This document shows, piece by piece, positions 1 to 9,227 of a DNA stretch of 64,000 bases. The notes under the pieces are model-generated. The model had not been told where the DNA came from. It searched no databases and saw only the letters and a program-made list of their open reading frames with translations. The stretch is from an uncultured Spirochaetales bacterium (GTDB lineage: Bacteria > Spirochaetota > Spirochaetia > Sphaerochaetales > Sphaerochaetaceae): NCBI GenBank assembly GCA_944390045.1, contig CALXOO010000001.1, forward strand, positions 124,001 through 188,000. The letters run 5' to 3'. The number at the start of each line of letters is the position of its first letter. Position 1 is the stretch's first letter. The position numbers and the translations under genes were made by a program.

Positions 1-404
1 GTCTCAGTCCCCTTGCTGGAGAACTCGTTTATCTGGACAGCGGCCAGTCTGTCGTTGTGTCCATGCACAGTGAGGCTGAAGGCCGCGCTGTTGTATGAGC
101 CGTCCCTGACCCTGACAAAGAGAGTGGACGCATCCGAGACTGTAAGCCTGTGGGGGCTGAGGATCAGGACACTGTTTCCTCCCTCCTGAACCGCCTCGGC
201 GCTCACTCCGTCAAGGCGTGCGTCCTCCAGTGTGATGTTCTCGCTGAAGACAAGCGATATGGTATGTCCGTCAAGGATCTCCATTTCCTCAAGCACAGGC
301 AGCTGTCTGTCCTGGCTTGCCAGTGAGTTGATGATATTGCCCAGACCAGGCTCCCGGCAGCCCAGGACCAGCAGGCAGATGATTAGGCAGACAGCGGTCT
401 TCAT
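1..404 (-). CDS. lipoprotein, 3' end outside window
   Basis: This partial reading frame starts at an ATG at 404 and stays open to the window edge (134 codons). The N-terminus has a basic start, a hydrophobic stretch and a lipobox LVLGC with the cysteine at residue 16, so it should be a lipid-anchored envelope protein. After it comes a beta-rich segment (SLVFSENITLEDARL, LFVRVRDG), and the last visible residues contain VQINEFSSKGTE. That resembles the opening of a lamin-tail domain (INE... followed by a D/E-phi-ELYN motif), but the part that would decide lies outside the window. It is divergent from argH. The lipoprotein call is well supported; the lamin-tail idea is an inference. Confidence 0.7.
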   Translation of the reverse strand, partial: MKTAVCLIICLLVLGCREPGLGNIINSLASQDRQLPVLEEMEILDGHTISLVFSENITLEDARLDGVSAEAVQEGGNSVLILSPHRLTVSDASTLFVRVRDGSYNSAAFSLTVHGHNDRLAAVQINEFSSKGTE

Positions 405-432
405 ACTGACCAGTCGGGAAAAAAGGGCACTT

Positions 433-459
433 TTGACCAAATTTCCTTCTTGCTATATT
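433..459 (+). promoter_or_regulatory. candidate promoter for argH
   Basis: TTGACC (433-438) and TATATT (454-459) are separated by 15 bases, a little short of ideal. They lie 32 bases upstream of the argH start, in the gap between the divergent lipoprotein and argH. Confidence 0.4.
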
Positions 460-491
460 CTCCTAACACCAACAGGAACAAGGGGGCCGGC

Positions 492-1862
492 ATGGCAAGA
501 CTCTGGCAGAAAGACTATTCACTTGACGAACTCATGCAGCACTTCACGGTGCGCAACGACTATATTCTGGACCGGAAGCTTGTCTGCAGCGACGTGCTGG
601 GCAGTCTGGCCCATGCCAGGGGGCTTGAGAGAATCGGCGTTCTGACTGCTCAGGAGCTTGCCTTGCTGCAGCGGGGTCTGGAGGAAATTCTGGAGCTTCA
701 GCAGAAAGGGGACTTCGCAATCCGGGAGGAGGATGAGGACTGCCACACTGCGATCGAGGGCTACCTGTGCGCACACTGCGGAGATGTCGGCAAGAAGATC
801 CACACCGGGCGCAGCCGGAACGACCAGGTGCAGACAGCGCTCAGGATATATATGAGGGAAGCCTGCCTCAAGCTCACGCGCCTGGGAATCTCCTTCGCCC
901 GTGCGCTGCTGGAACGCGCGGCTGAGTATGAGATGGTGCCGATGCCGGGGCGCACGCACACACAGCTGGCCATGCCCAGCTCTCTCGGACTCTGGTTCTC
1001 TTCATATGCGGCCGAACTGTATGATGAGTGCCTCCATCTGTCCGGGATTTACCATATCCTAGATCAGTGCCCGCTCGGATCCGCGGCAAGCTATGGCGTG
1101 CCGCTTCCGCTTGACAGGGAGTACACTGCCGGCCTGCTCGGCTTCTCACGCGTGCAGAAAAACGTGCTTTATGCGAACAACAGCAGGGGAAAATTTGAGG
1201 CAATGCTCCTGGACGGAGCTGGATATATCACATCGACAGCCTGCAAGCTCGCACAGGACCTTGTCCTCTTCACCCTGCCGGAGCTCGGCTACTTCTCGCT
1301 GCCGAAGGAACTCACCACGGGCAGTTCGATCATGCCGCAGAAGAAGAATCCGGACGGACTCGAGCTCGTGCGCAGCCGCAGTGCCCTGGTCATCTCATGC
1401 GCTGACCTTGTCAAGGACATAACCAGAAGCCTCGTCAGCGGCTATAACCGCGACTTCCAGGATACTAAGGAGCCGCTCATGACCGGACTGGAGACTGCCG
1501 GAAGCATCATTGCGATCATGACCAGGATGCTTGACGGACTTGAGGTTCATGAGGACAGGCTGAGAGAGGGGATGAGAAGCGAGATCTACGCCACGGACAA
1601 GGTCTTCGAGATTGTCAGCGCCGGCGGAAGCTTCCGCGACAGCTACAAGACTGTGGGACTGGATCTGGAGTCGGTCAGCAGCCTGGATGCTGATGCCACG
1701 ATCAGGAGACGCACCAGCACGGGAACCAGCGGGAATCTGGCCCTGAAGGAGGATATGACGGCACTGGAAGAGCTCTCCGGCAGGGTGGAGCGCGAGCTTG
1801 ATAGGCTGGGAAAAGTCTATCTCAGCCTGTGCGGAAGACAACTGGAAGTCTGTACTCTCTGA
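492..1862 (+). CDS. argH: argininosuccinate lyase
   Basis: This 456-residue protein of the fumarase/aspartase superfamily splits argininosuccinate into arginine and fumarate in the cytoplasm. It has the superfamily signature GSSIMPQKKNP in the catalytic loop, the substrate-binding HTGRSRNDQV, and PGRTHTQLAMPSS. The length matches the family. I chose the ATG at 492 because a purine-rich AAGGGGG lies just upstream and the homology (ARLWQKDYSLDELMQHFTV) begins there; an in-frame start at 450 would add 14 unrelated residues. No argG is in the window. The gene is followed after 48 bases by prs in the same direction. Confidence 0.95.
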   Translation: MARLWQKDYSLDELMQHFTVRNDYILDRKLVCSDVLGSLAHARGLERIGVLTAQELALLQRGLEEILELQQKGDFAIREEDEDCHTAIEGYLCAHCGDVGKKIHTGRSRNDQVQTALRIYMREACLKLTRLGISFARALLERAAEYEMVPMPGRTHTQLAMPSSLGLWFSSYAAELYDECLHLSGIYHILDQCPLGSAASYGVPLPLDREYTAGLLGFSRVQKNVLYANNSRGKFEAMLLDGAGYITSTACKLAQDLVLFTLPELGYFSLPKELTTGSSIMPQKKNPDGLELVRSRSALVISCADLVKDITRSLVSGYNRDFQDTKEPLMTGLETAGSIIAIMTRMLDGLEVHEDRLREGMRSEIYATDKVFEIVSAGGSFRDSYKTVGLDLESVSSLDADATIRRRTSTGTSGNLALKEDMTALEELSGRVERELDRLGKVYLSLCGRQLEVCTL

Positions 1863-1875
1863 CCCATGGCGAATG

Positions 1876-1902
1876 TTGAACAAAAAACACAGCCACTATA
1901 AT
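1876..1902 (+). promoter_or_regulatory. prs promoter, possibly giving a leaderless mRNA
   Basis: TTGAAC (1876-1881) and a perfect TATAAT (1897-1902) have a 15-base spacer. The -10 box ends only 8 bases before the prs ATG at 1911, so transcription would begin at or next to the start codon. The only Shine-Dalgarno-like bases (GAGG, 1906-1909) are one base from the ATG, too close to work normally. Confidence 0.5.
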
Positions 1903-1910
1903 ATCGAGGC

Positions 1911-3197
1911 ATGAGCATCATCAAACCGCACAAGCTGGGAGTGATCGCCGGCCCCGGCAGCGAGTATTTCACAGGCAAGGTTGTCAAGCACTTGAGAAGG
2001 CTTTACATAGACCGCTATGAGAAAGTCTCCAAGGCACTGTCCAAGCGACATGGAATCACTGAGGAAGAGCTTCTGAAGCAGGTCACGCTTACTGATGACC
2101 TTGAAAGCAAGAAGATACCGACAGGCAGGCTCCCGAGCGCTTTCTACTGCCCCGACTTCACCATCAACGTGAAGTACACGCGCTTCGCAAACGGGGAGGA
2201 GAAAGCCGAGCTCATCGACCCGGTACGCGGTTTGAACGTATATATCATCCATGATGTGTCAAACTCGGCGCCGATCAAAGTCGCCGGACTTGAGGATCCC
2301 CAGCCGATCTCGGTCAACGACCATCTGATGTTCCTCTTCACGACAATCGACGCGGTGCGCCTGGCAGGCGCGGCCTCGATAACTCTCGTCCTTCCGACCT
2401 ATCCGTACGCCAGACAGCACAAGAAGGCCGGACGCGAGGCGCTGACGGCAAGTCTCTTCGCACGCTTCTGCGAGAACCTGGGAGTCGAGAGGATCATTAC
2501 GCTTGACATTCATTCACGCGAGATCGAGAACTCGTTCTCGACCTGTCATCTGGAGAATCTCCACGGCTCTTACCAGACGCTGATCGCGCTGCGCAAGGTC
2601 ATCGATCTGTCAGATCCCGATCTCGTCGTCGTCAGCCCTGACACCGGAGCCGTCAGCCGCAACAAGTTCTATGCGCAGGGGCTGCACAGGCCTCTGGCCA
2701 TGCTCTACAAGGAGCGTGATTACTCAATTGTCAGCAAGGATGCGAAGAACAGCAATATCAAGAGCATCAACCTGCTGGGTGACGTGAGAGGCAAGACAGT
2801 CCTCATGGCGGACGACATGATCGCCACCGGAGGCACGATGATCATCGCGATGAGGGAGCTGATGAATCTCGGCGCGAAGAAGATCATCTGCATGGTCTCC
2901 CTCCCGTTCTTCAACGGCAATGCCGTGGAGAACTTCGACGCGGCCTACAGGGAGGGTGTCTTCTACAGGATCATCGGAACGAACGCCGTCTATCAGGGCA
3001 AGCACCTGCTGGAGAAGGAGTGGTTCATTCAGGCTGATGTGACAGAGCTTTTCGCACGTGTCATCAGCCGCCTGCACCATGGCCGTTCCATCTCCCCGCT
3101 GCTCGACAACAGGAAGTTCATCCAGAAACTCATCGACGACACCCAGGCCAAGAAGGCCTTCGACGATTCGGACACGAACGAGCCGATCGGCGAGTAG
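1911..3197 (+). CDS. prs: ribose-phosphate pyrophosphokinase, long form
   Basis: This enzyme makes PRPP from ribose-5-phosphate and ATP, feeding purine, pyrimidine (PyrE here), histidine and NAD synthesis. At 428 residues it is about 110 longer than the usual bacterial enzyme of about 315. The extra residues are mainly an N-terminal insertion (about 25-100, including RYEKVSKALSKRHGITEEEL). The core shows TYPYARQHKK, DIHS, VVSPDTGAVSRNKFYA and a PRPP-binding loop VLMADDMIATGGTM. I recall similar long forms annotated in spirochaetes, which would make it a lineage trait. It ends at a strong hairpin terminator. Confidence 0.9.
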   Translation: MSIIKPHKLGVIAGPGSEYFTGKVVKHLRRLYIDRYEKVSKALSKRHGITEEELLKQVTLTDDLESKKIPTGRLPSAFYCPDFTINVKYTRFANGEEKAELIDPVRGLNVYIIHDVSNSAPIKVAGLEDPQPISVNDHLMFLFTTIDAVRLAGAASITLVLPTYPYARQHKKAGREALTASLFARFCENLGVERIITLDIHSREIENSFSTCHLENLHGSYQTLIALRKVIDLSDPDLVVVSPDTGAVSRNKFYAQGLHRPLAMLYKERDYSIVSKDAKNSNIKSINLLGDVRGKTVLMADDMIATGGTMIIAMRELMNLGAKKIICMVSLPFFNGNAVENFDAAYREGVFYRIIGTNAVYQGKHLLEKEWFIQADVTELFARVISRLHHGRSISPLLDNRKFIQKLIDDTQAKKAFDDSDTNEPIGE

Positions 3198-3215
3198 GGC
3201 AGATCAGAATATGAC

Positions 3216-3239
3216 ACAGGGGCTCCGGGCCCCTGTTTT
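3216..3239 (+). terminator. intrinsic terminator after prs
   Basis: A perfect 8-bp stem, ACAGGGGC / GCCCCTGT, with a 5-base loop TCCGG is followed by TTT. It lies 19 bases after the prs stop. Confidence 0.75.
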
Positions 3240-3253
3240 CAAGGAGAGTCATC

Positions 3254-4456
3254 ATGCAGATGTCAATGAGGATATCAGGATTCCAGGCTTCCCCGATCAG
3301 GCGCCTGGTCCCATACTCCAGAGAGGCGGAGAAGAGGGGCGTGCACGTAATCCACCTCAATATCGGACAGCCTGACATCAGGACACCGAAGGAAGCCATG
3401 GAGGCGGTGCGTTCCTATGACGAACCCTACATCGCATATGGCCTCAGCGAGGGCGAAGTCGCTCTGAGGGAGGGGCTTTGCGGATATTACAGGAAGTATG
3501 GAGTCGATGTCAGTCCCAGCGAGATCATGATCACGACCGGAGGCAGTGAGGCCCTGCAGTTCGTATTCATGACGCTCTGCGATCCCTATGACGAGGTCAT
3601 AATCCCCGAGCCTTTCTACACCAATGTCTCGACTTTCGCCGCCACGGCCATGGTGAACCTGGTTCCGGTCACCAGCCGGATTGACGATGCCTTCGTGCTG
3701 CCCAGCATAAGCGAGTTCGAGCAGAGGATAACGAAGAAGACCATGGCGATTCTGCTGTGTTCTCCGAACAATCCGACTGGGCATGTCTACAGCCGCGAGG
3801 AGCTTGCCGAGCTGCTGGAACTGTGCAGGAGGCATGACATCTTCCTCATAGTCGACGAGGTCTACCGTGAGTTCTGTTATGACGGGGAGACCTTCACCAG
3901 CGTCCTCTCGTTCCCTGAGTACGGTGAGAGGATCATCTGCATTGACAGCTTCTCAAAGCGCTTCTCGATGTGCGGTGCCCGCGTCGGTGCGATTGTGAGC
4001 CACAACAGGGATGTCTTGGACAGCGCGATGAAGCTTGCCCAGGCACGTCTCTGCCCGCCAGCGATAGAGCAGGTGGCTGCCGCAGCCGCACTCAATGCAC
4101 CGGATGAGTACATCCAGAACGTGAGGCAGGAGTATGAGAGGAGGAGGAACCTGCTGGTCAGCGGAATCCAGGAGATTCCCGGCTGCAAGGTCAGCCGTCC
4201 GAAGGGTGCCTTCTACTTTGTCGTTGATTTTCCGGTGGATGATGCGGAGAAGTTCTCCATCTTCATGCTGCGCGAGTTCTCATGGCAGGGCAATACGGTC
4301 ATGTTCGCCCCTGCTGAGGACTTCTATGTCACGAAACATCTGGGAAAGACCCAGGCGAGAATCGCATATGTTCTAAACGAGGATGAGCTGAGACTAGCGG
4401 TCAAATGTCTTGAGGAGGGTCTCAAGGCCTATCGGAAGAAGTGCAACATCCAGTAG
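3254..4456 (+). CDS. pyridoxal-phosphate aminotransferase, class I/II (aspartate-type)
   Basis: This 400-residue fold-type I aminotransferase probably acts on aspartate or a similar amino acid. Visible landmarks are LNIGQPDIRTP near the N-terminus, TTGGSEALQF (cofactor phosphate loop), SPNNPTG, a conserved IVDEVYREF, the Schiff-base lysine in SFSKRFSMCGARVG, and the carboxylate-binding arginine in ARIAYVL. AAGGAGA lies 8 bases before the ATG at 3254. The true substrate cannot be read from sequence. The next gene starts 12 bases downstream, so they are probably cotranscribed. Confidence 0.85.
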   Translation: MQMSMRISGFQASPIRRLVPYSREAEKRGVHVIHLNIGQPDIRTPKEAMEAVRSYDEPYIAYGLSEGEVALREGLCGYYRKYGVDVSPSEIMITTGGSEALQFVFMTLCDPYDEVIIPEPFYTNVSTFAATAMVNLVPVTSRIDDAFVLPSISEFEQRITKKTMAILLCSPNNPTGHVYSREELAELLELCRRHDIFLIVDEVYREFCYDGETFTSVLSFPEYGERIICIDSFSKRFSMCGARVGAIVSHNRDVLDSAMKLAQARLCPPAIEQVAAAAALNAPDEYIQNVRQEYERRRNLLVSGIQEIPGCKVSRPKGAFYFVVDFPVDDAEKFSIFMLREFSWQGNTVMFAPAEDFYVTKHLGKTQARIAYVLNEDELRLAVKCLEEGLKAYRKKCNIQ

Positions 4457-4467
4457 AGGGTGGTGAA

Positions 4468-7440
4468 GTGAGCGTATTTACCAACGACGAGGGAATCTTC
4501 CTCATGCCAGCGGAAAAGGCCAGACGCAACCGTCAGGAGGCTCTGGGTTATCTGGAGAACGACTACAAGTCCATCGCCGCGATTCTCGGGCGCTACTACC
4601 CGCCGGCAATCCTCTCGAAGGCTGCCTGGCAGTCATGGCAGCTTTCCACTGCCAGGCGCCAGGATGACTTCCAGCTTGCAGTGGCAAGGATCCTTCCGGT
4701 CCTGCTCCAGTCCGTCTTCATCAGCAGATATTTTGACAACAGCTCCGGCTATTCCTCGAACCAGGATATCAGGGACCGGGACTGGGACAGGCTGAGAAGC
4801 CTGGTCGATGATGCCTGCCGCCGCTTCCTGCGCCTGATTGACTGCCATGCCGTCATAGCCCTGGACGAAGGGCTCATTGACCGTGCCTCCTTCTTTGACT
4901 ACAGACAGGCTCTCTTCGACCAGCTTTTCGGCAGACCTCTGACGGAAAAGACGATTGATGATACCAGATCGCTCTTTCTGGACCTGCTGAGCGGCGATGA
5001 GGACCTGTGTCAGGAAATCTTCAGGACGGATGCCGGTAACCTGATGGCCGAGCTGTACAAGATCGCGCGCTCATGCGCCACCTCCATAGCCGGTCTCGTG
5101 GCACAGACCGGACAGGTCAATGAGGAGATCCGGGCAAAAGTCGATGCCCTGATGGCGCAAAAACCACAGATCACGAGACAGATAGCAGTTGACGAGGTGG
5201 TTGCCAAAGGCGGATACAAGCCGGTACTGGAACGTCTTGCCGCACGGGGAAACAGCTATGACATGTTCTGTGTTGAATATGAGAGCCTGCTTTCAGGCAG
5301 CTCACTCAGACCGCTGTCGGCTGAGGCCGCAGGCTGTGATGAGGTCCTGATCTGCGGGCGCCTCAGTGCGGCAGTCCATCCTCTCGTGCGCTTTGCGGAC
5401 CGCTATTACACCTTCCTGGGTCCCATGTTCTATCAGACAGTGGTCCTGGCCCTGGCGGACATCTTCAGAAAAAGTCCCTCTGGCGGAGACAGGGGGGCAA
5501 AGCTTGAGAAGCTTTTCAACAAGTACATTCTCTTCCTCTTCCGGGAGGATGACGTGCAGAATGTCTACTGGTACAAGGGATACAAGGCTGATGTCATTCT
5601 CCTCTCCAGCCTCGGCTATATCAACGCATGGCGCTATCCGGAGGCCTGGATGACGCGGCGCTCCAGAAGGAAGACAGAGGAGGCCACCAGGCCCCAGCTT
5701 GGCCATGCGCTGATCTTTGTCGATCCGGACAGGACGGGGAGTGCCAGCCAGGAAGCTGACGGACACTGGCTCGTACCGCTGCCGGATCTGGCTGACATGT
5801 GCGCCCATGATGGCAGGTGGCAGTCCTTCCTGAATGCTGTCTTCAGTCTGGATGACGGTGAGGACAGAGAGGAGGACGGCATCTTTGACGAGGCTCTCTC
5901 TGATTACGATGAGGGAACGGCAGAGACCGTCCAGGAGCTTGATGATGTGCCGCCGCAGGTCCTGATTGACGACGAAGGCGAATACGACTGGGCAGATGAT
6001 GACGAGAAGGCCCGTCAGATCGAGTCCCGCTTTGACCAGGAGGAGGCCCTGCCTGATGACGCACTTCCTCAGGCCCCTCCTGTCGACATTGACTCCTACG
6101 AGATCCCGGAGGAGCTGAGGAATGAGCCGCTTCGTGAGGAACTTGAGGATCTTGACGATGATGAGTTCACGGACGACGAGGTCCCGGATGTCGAGGATGA
6201 GGAGGATGAGGAGTCCTTCCTCCTGGACGATGAGGATGAGCTAGATGATGAGGATGACTTCACCGGATTCGAGGATGATGACATCGCCCCGGAAAGCACA
6301 CTGGTGGAGGATGAGGAGTACGCTGAAGGCGCCGACATCCCGGACGGGGAGTGCTATGTGCCCGGTGATGACCCTGACCAGCTCGTGCTCTTCGATGAGG
6401 ACGGGGAGCCTGCCGTGGACCCGGAAACGGATGAGCTGGCCCAGCTGGACAGCCTCGAGGAGGATACCTCTGATCTGGCCGGCGAGGACGGTGCCGCTCC
6501 TGAGGCTGATGAAGACCTGACAGAACCGGACCCGGCTTCCGTGCAGGATGCACCGCAGCCTGAGGAAGACTCTGAGGACGATGTCGCAAGCCAGGAGCTG
6601 GGAGAAGGGGATGACGAGGAGGCCGAGGCCATTCTCGCGGACCCTGCGCTCGCAGAAAACGAGGAGAGACTGCTGGATGACGGCGGATCTGACGAGCTTG
6701 TCAGCGCAAGCGAGGAAGAGGAAGCCGATGAGGAGGAAGAGCCTCCTGTGTCCATTGCGGACGATGATGAGGGCGATTATGATCCTGTCCGGGCGGAATC
6801 GGAGGAGGCGCTGCTTGACAGTGCTCCCAGCGAGGAGAGCCAGGAGGCAGGACAGGAGGAAGACGAGCTTGCCGGAGAGCTCTCTGCCGGCACTGATGAT
6901 GATCTGATGGAGGAGCAAAGCGCCCCTTATGGCAGCGAAGCCTCATTCACTGATGCTGACCGTGACAGCGCGCTGCCCTCTCAGGCCGCCGATACGCAGA
7001 CAAGGATAGTCAGCCTGCCCCCGCAGCTTGCCGTGGCGGCATCCCGCCTGTCGCAGAATCTGCCGGAGCTTGCAGGCTTTCTCTCATCTCTTGACCGCCC
7101 GACTCTTGATTCCCTTGACTCTGCCCTGGGCCGCTCCATCACGGCCTGCCGCAGCGAGGGACGTGACAAGCTTCTTGTCATTCCTTCTGCAAGACTCTCA
7201 TTCACCATAAGCGCGTCAGACAGGCTTGACGCCCTGCGCAGGATGGAGATCAGGAACGCGGCCGGGAGCCAGATGTATGCCCGCGGCTGCGACGGATGGA
7301 CATTCGCGCTGCTGATCTATGATGAGAAGGAGCGTCTGGTCCGTGCCTGGGGCGGCAGTGTGGACCGGGACAGCTTCGGCGCTTCAGACTGGAAGATCGT
7401 GAGAGTGCTCGGAGAAGAGCTCAGGAGAAGTCTCGGATGA
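4468..7440 (+). CDS. large protein of unknown function with a long acidic central region
   Basis: I do not recognise this 990-residue protein. Residues about 1-470 look globular and helical (RFADRYYTFLGPMFYQTVVLALADIF; NKYILFLFREDDVQNVYWYKGYKADVILLSSLGYINAWRYPEAWM). Residues about 480-860 are dominated by Asp and Glu, with runs such as EDLDDDEFTDDEVPDVEDEE, and are probably disordered. Residues about 870-990 form a second compact domain (LPPQLAVAASRLSQNLPEL...WTFALLIYDEKERLVRAWGG). There is no signal peptide or membrane segment. I chose the GTG at 4468 because GAGGG lies 7 bases before it; an in-frame GTG at 4441 would overlap the aminotransferase. It overlaps the next gene by 4 bases (ATGA). 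Confidence 0.75.
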   Translation: MSVFTNDEGIFLMPAEKARRNRQEALGYLENDYKSIAAILGRYYPPAILSKAAWQSWQLSTARRQDDFQLAVARILPVLLQSVFISRYFDNSSGYSSNQDIRDRDWDRLRSLVDDACRRFLRLIDCHAVIALDEGLIDRASFFDYRQALFDQLFGRPLTEKTIDDTRSLFLDLLSGDEDLCQEIFRTDAGNLMAELYKIARSCATSIAGLVAQTGQVNEEIRAKVDALMAQKPQITRQIAVDEVVAKGGYKPVLERLAARGNSYDMFCVEYESLLSGSSLRPLSAEAAGCDEVLICGRLSAAVHPLVRFADRYYTFLGPMFYQTVVLALADIFRKSPSGGDRGAKLEKLFNKYILFLFREDDVQNVYWYKGYKADVILLSSLGYINAWRYPEAWMTRRSRRKTEEATRPQLGHALIFVDPDRTGSASQEADGHWLVPLPDLADMCAHDGRWQSFLNAVFSLDDGEDREEDGIFDEALSDYDEGTAETVQELDDVPPQVLIDDEGEYDWADDDEKARQIESRFDQEEALPDDALPQAPPVDIDSYEIPEELRNEPLREELEDLDDDEFTDDEVPDVEDEEDEESFLLDDEDELDDEDDFTGFEDDDIAPESTLVEDEEYAEGADIPDGECYVPGDDPDQLVLFDEDGEPAVDPETDELAQLDSLEEDTSDLAGEDGAAPEADEDLTEPDPASVQDAPQPEEDSEDDVASQELGEGDDEEAEAILADPALAENEERLLDDGGSDELVSASEEEEADEEEEPPVSIADDDEGDYDPVRAESEEALLDSAPSEESQEAGQEEDELAGELSAGTDDDLMEEQSAPYGSEASFTDADRDSALPSQAADTQTRIVSLPPQLAVAASRLSQNLPELAGFLSSLDRPTLDSLDSALGRSITACRSEGRDKLLVIPSARLSFTISASDRLDALRRMEIRNAAGSQMYARGCDGWTFALLIYDEKERLVRAWGGSVDRDSFGASDWKIVRVLGEELRRSLG

Positions 7441-8195
7441 AGAGCCGTGCGGATGTGATGCTTGAGACGGTGAGAAAGGCCGGGGCACTCGCACTCTCAA
7501 TGTCTGCACAGGAACTTGAGGTGCATAGCAAGGCGGTGAATGACTTCGTCACCCAGGCCGATGCCGCGCTTGAGGCCCTGATCAGGCGTGAGGTCCTCTG
7601 TGCCTTTCCTGAGGACGGCTTTTTCGGGGAGGAGGGCGGCGTGACCGCTTCCCGTGACGGTTTCCAGTGGGTGGTTGATCCTATTGACGGGACCGTGAAC
7701 TACATGAACGGCTTTCCCGGCTGGACTGTCTCCGTGGCTGTGCAGCGTGACGGAGTGACAGAGTGCGCGGCGGTCTACAATCCCTTCTTCGATGAACTGT
7801 ATCATGCCACGCGGGAAGATGGCGCCCGGCTGAACGGCAGGAGGATCTCAGCGACACGGCTGCCGCTTGAGCACACTGTCGCGCTGGTCGTGCCGCCGCA
7901 CCGCTTCCATGACCTTCTGGATTCTTTCTGGGATGATGAGAGGAAGATCTACCCGCTTGTCAGCGACACCAGGAGCATAGGCTCCGCTGCCCTGAGCTGC
8001 TGTCAGGTGGCTGCGGGGCGCGCGGGCCTGTATTATGAATGGGGGCTGCACCAGTATGACATAGCGGCGGGCCTCTTCATCGCACAGATGGCCGGCTGTC
8101 TGGTCAATACGAGGGCCAGACAGGATGACATGACTGATGTCGCGGTCTTTTCATCTGCCTACAGCGGCATACTTGACGGAGTGTTTTTCAAATGA
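7437..8195 (+). CDS. inositol monophosphatase family protein
   Basis: This 252-residue Mg2+-dependent phosphatase of the IMPase/SuhB/CysQ superfamily has the metal-binding motifs in order: DFVTQAD, GEEG, WVVDPIDGTVNYMNGFP and, near the C-terminus, WGLHQYDIAAG. The substrate could be inositol-1-phosphate, a sugar phosphate or 3'-phosphoadenosine-5'-phosphate; the sequence alone does not decide. The start overlaps the previous stop (ATGA), and the stop overlaps the next start in the same way, so translation of the three genes is probably coupled. Confidence 0.9.
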   Translation: MKSRADVMLETVRKAGALALSMSAQELEVHSKAVNDFVTQADAALEALIRREVLCAFPEDGFFGEEGGVTASRDGFQWVVDPIDGTVNYMNGFPGWTVSVAVQRDGVTECAAVYNPFFDELYHATREDGARLNGRRISATRLPLEHTVALVVPPHRFHDLLDSFWDDERKIYPLVSDTRSIGSAALSCCQVAAGRAGLYYEWGLHQYDIAAGLFIAQMAGCLVNTRARQDDMTDVAVFSSAYSGILDGVFFK

Positions 8196-8839
8196 TCAGA
8201 GCAGTGCTGTTTGACCTTGACGGAACCCTGATGGACACCAGCGAGGGCATCTTCCATACGGCCAATTACGCTGTGGCGAAGCTGGGAAGGGAGCCGGTAT
8301 ATGACGAATCGCAGCTGAGGAAATTCGTGGGTCCTCCGCTTAAGGACTGCTTCCGCATAGTCTACGGTTATGAGGATGAGGCCCTGCTTGAGGACTGCGT
8401 CAGGGTCTACAGGCAGGAATACGAGAAGGTGGGAATGCATCTGTGCCGGCTGTATGACGGTATTGTGAGTACAATCGGCCGCTTGCGCTCAATGGACATC
8501 AGGACCGGCGTATGCACGCTGAAGTATGAGAAGCTGTCACGCATGATCTTTGATGAGAAGGGGATCACCGGGCTGTTCGATACGATTCACGGGACAAATC
8601 ACGAGGGGACCATCTCAAAGGCTGACTGCATAAGAATGGCCTGCAGCGATCTCTCGCTTGACCCGGAGTGTGTCCTGATGGTCGGGGATACGGTAAACGA
8701 CCTAGACGGGGCAAGACAGGCCGGCGTCAGGTTCGCCGCCGCGCTGTGGGGCTTTGGCTTCAGTGCCGGTACTGTGGTAGACTATGGACAGACAGTTTCC
8801 CGGCCAGAGGAAATCATCGGGATTGTCAAGGAGAGTTGA
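8192..8839 (+). CDS. HAD-family phosphatase (phosphoglycolate phosphatase-like)
   Basis: This 215-residue haloacid dehalogenase-type hydrolase has motif I FDLDGTLMDT (nucleophile Asp plus Asp+2), a motif II/III region with GVCTLKYEKL, and motif IV VGDTVNDLDGARQAG. The cap of about 70 residues between motifs I and II resembles Gph/PpaX proteins that clear 2-phosphoglycolate or pyrophosphate, but the substrate is unproven. It starts inside the preceding stop codon and ends one base before the ridA start. Confidence 0.85.
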   Translation: MIRAVLFDLDGTLMDTSEGIFHTANYAVAKLGREPVYDESQLRKFVGPPLKDCFRIVYGYEDEALLEDCVRVYRQEYEKVGMHLCRLYDGIVSTIGRLRSMDIRTGVCTLKYEKLSRMIFDEKGITGLFDTIHGTNHEGTISKADCIRMACSDLSLDPECVLMVGDTVNDLDGARQAGVRFAAALWGFGFSAGTVVDYGQTVSRPEEIIGIVKES

Positions 8840-8840
8840 T

Positions 8841-9227
8841 ATGGAAATCAGGAGAATACAGACATCCAAGGCCCCTGCGGCCATCGGACCCTACAGCCAG
8901 GCTGTCAGCTTCGGCGACTTCATCTATGCAAGCGGACAGATTCCTGTCGATCCCGCCACCGGACTGGTGGAGGGCAGCAGTGCGCCTGAGCAGGCCAGGC
9001 GTGTCTTCCAGAACATCAGCGCTGTCCTGGCAGAGGCCGGGACGGATCTGTCTCATGTTGTGAAGGCCACTGTCTTCCTGGCCGACATGAACGACTTCGC
9101 CGCCGTCAACGAGGTCTACGCAAAGGCCTTTGAGGGCTGCCCGGTCCTTCCGGCCCGCTCTGCGGTGCAGGTTGCCAGACTGCCCAAGGACGTGCTGGTT
9201 GAGATTGAAGTCATAGCAGTCAGGTGA
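8841..9227 (+). CDS. ridA: RidA family enamine/imine deaminase
   Basis: RidA hydrolyses reactive 2-aminoacrylate and related imines released by PLP enzymes, protecting the cell from damage. The 128 residues carry the whole family pattern: KAPAAIGPYSQAV, FIYASGQIPVDPATG, the conserved arginine in ARSAVQVARLPKD, and VEIEVIAVR at the end. AAGGAGA (8828-8834) lies upstream of the ATG at 8841, which is where the family begins. The stop overlaps the convergent ybaK gene by 8 bases. Confidence 0.93.
   Translation: MEIRRIQTSKAPAAIGPYSQAVSFGDFIYASGQIPVDPATGLVEGSSAPEQARRVFQNISAVLAEAGTDLSHVVKATVFLADMNDFAAVNEVYAKAFEGCPVLPARSAVQVARLPKDVLVEIEVIAVR

Noticed and set aside
6096..6918. Long antisense frames rich in Ser or Leu opposite the acidic protein
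   Set aside because: They are the complement of GAG/GAT-rich codons; low-complexity Ser/Arg/Leu frames are the expected shadow.
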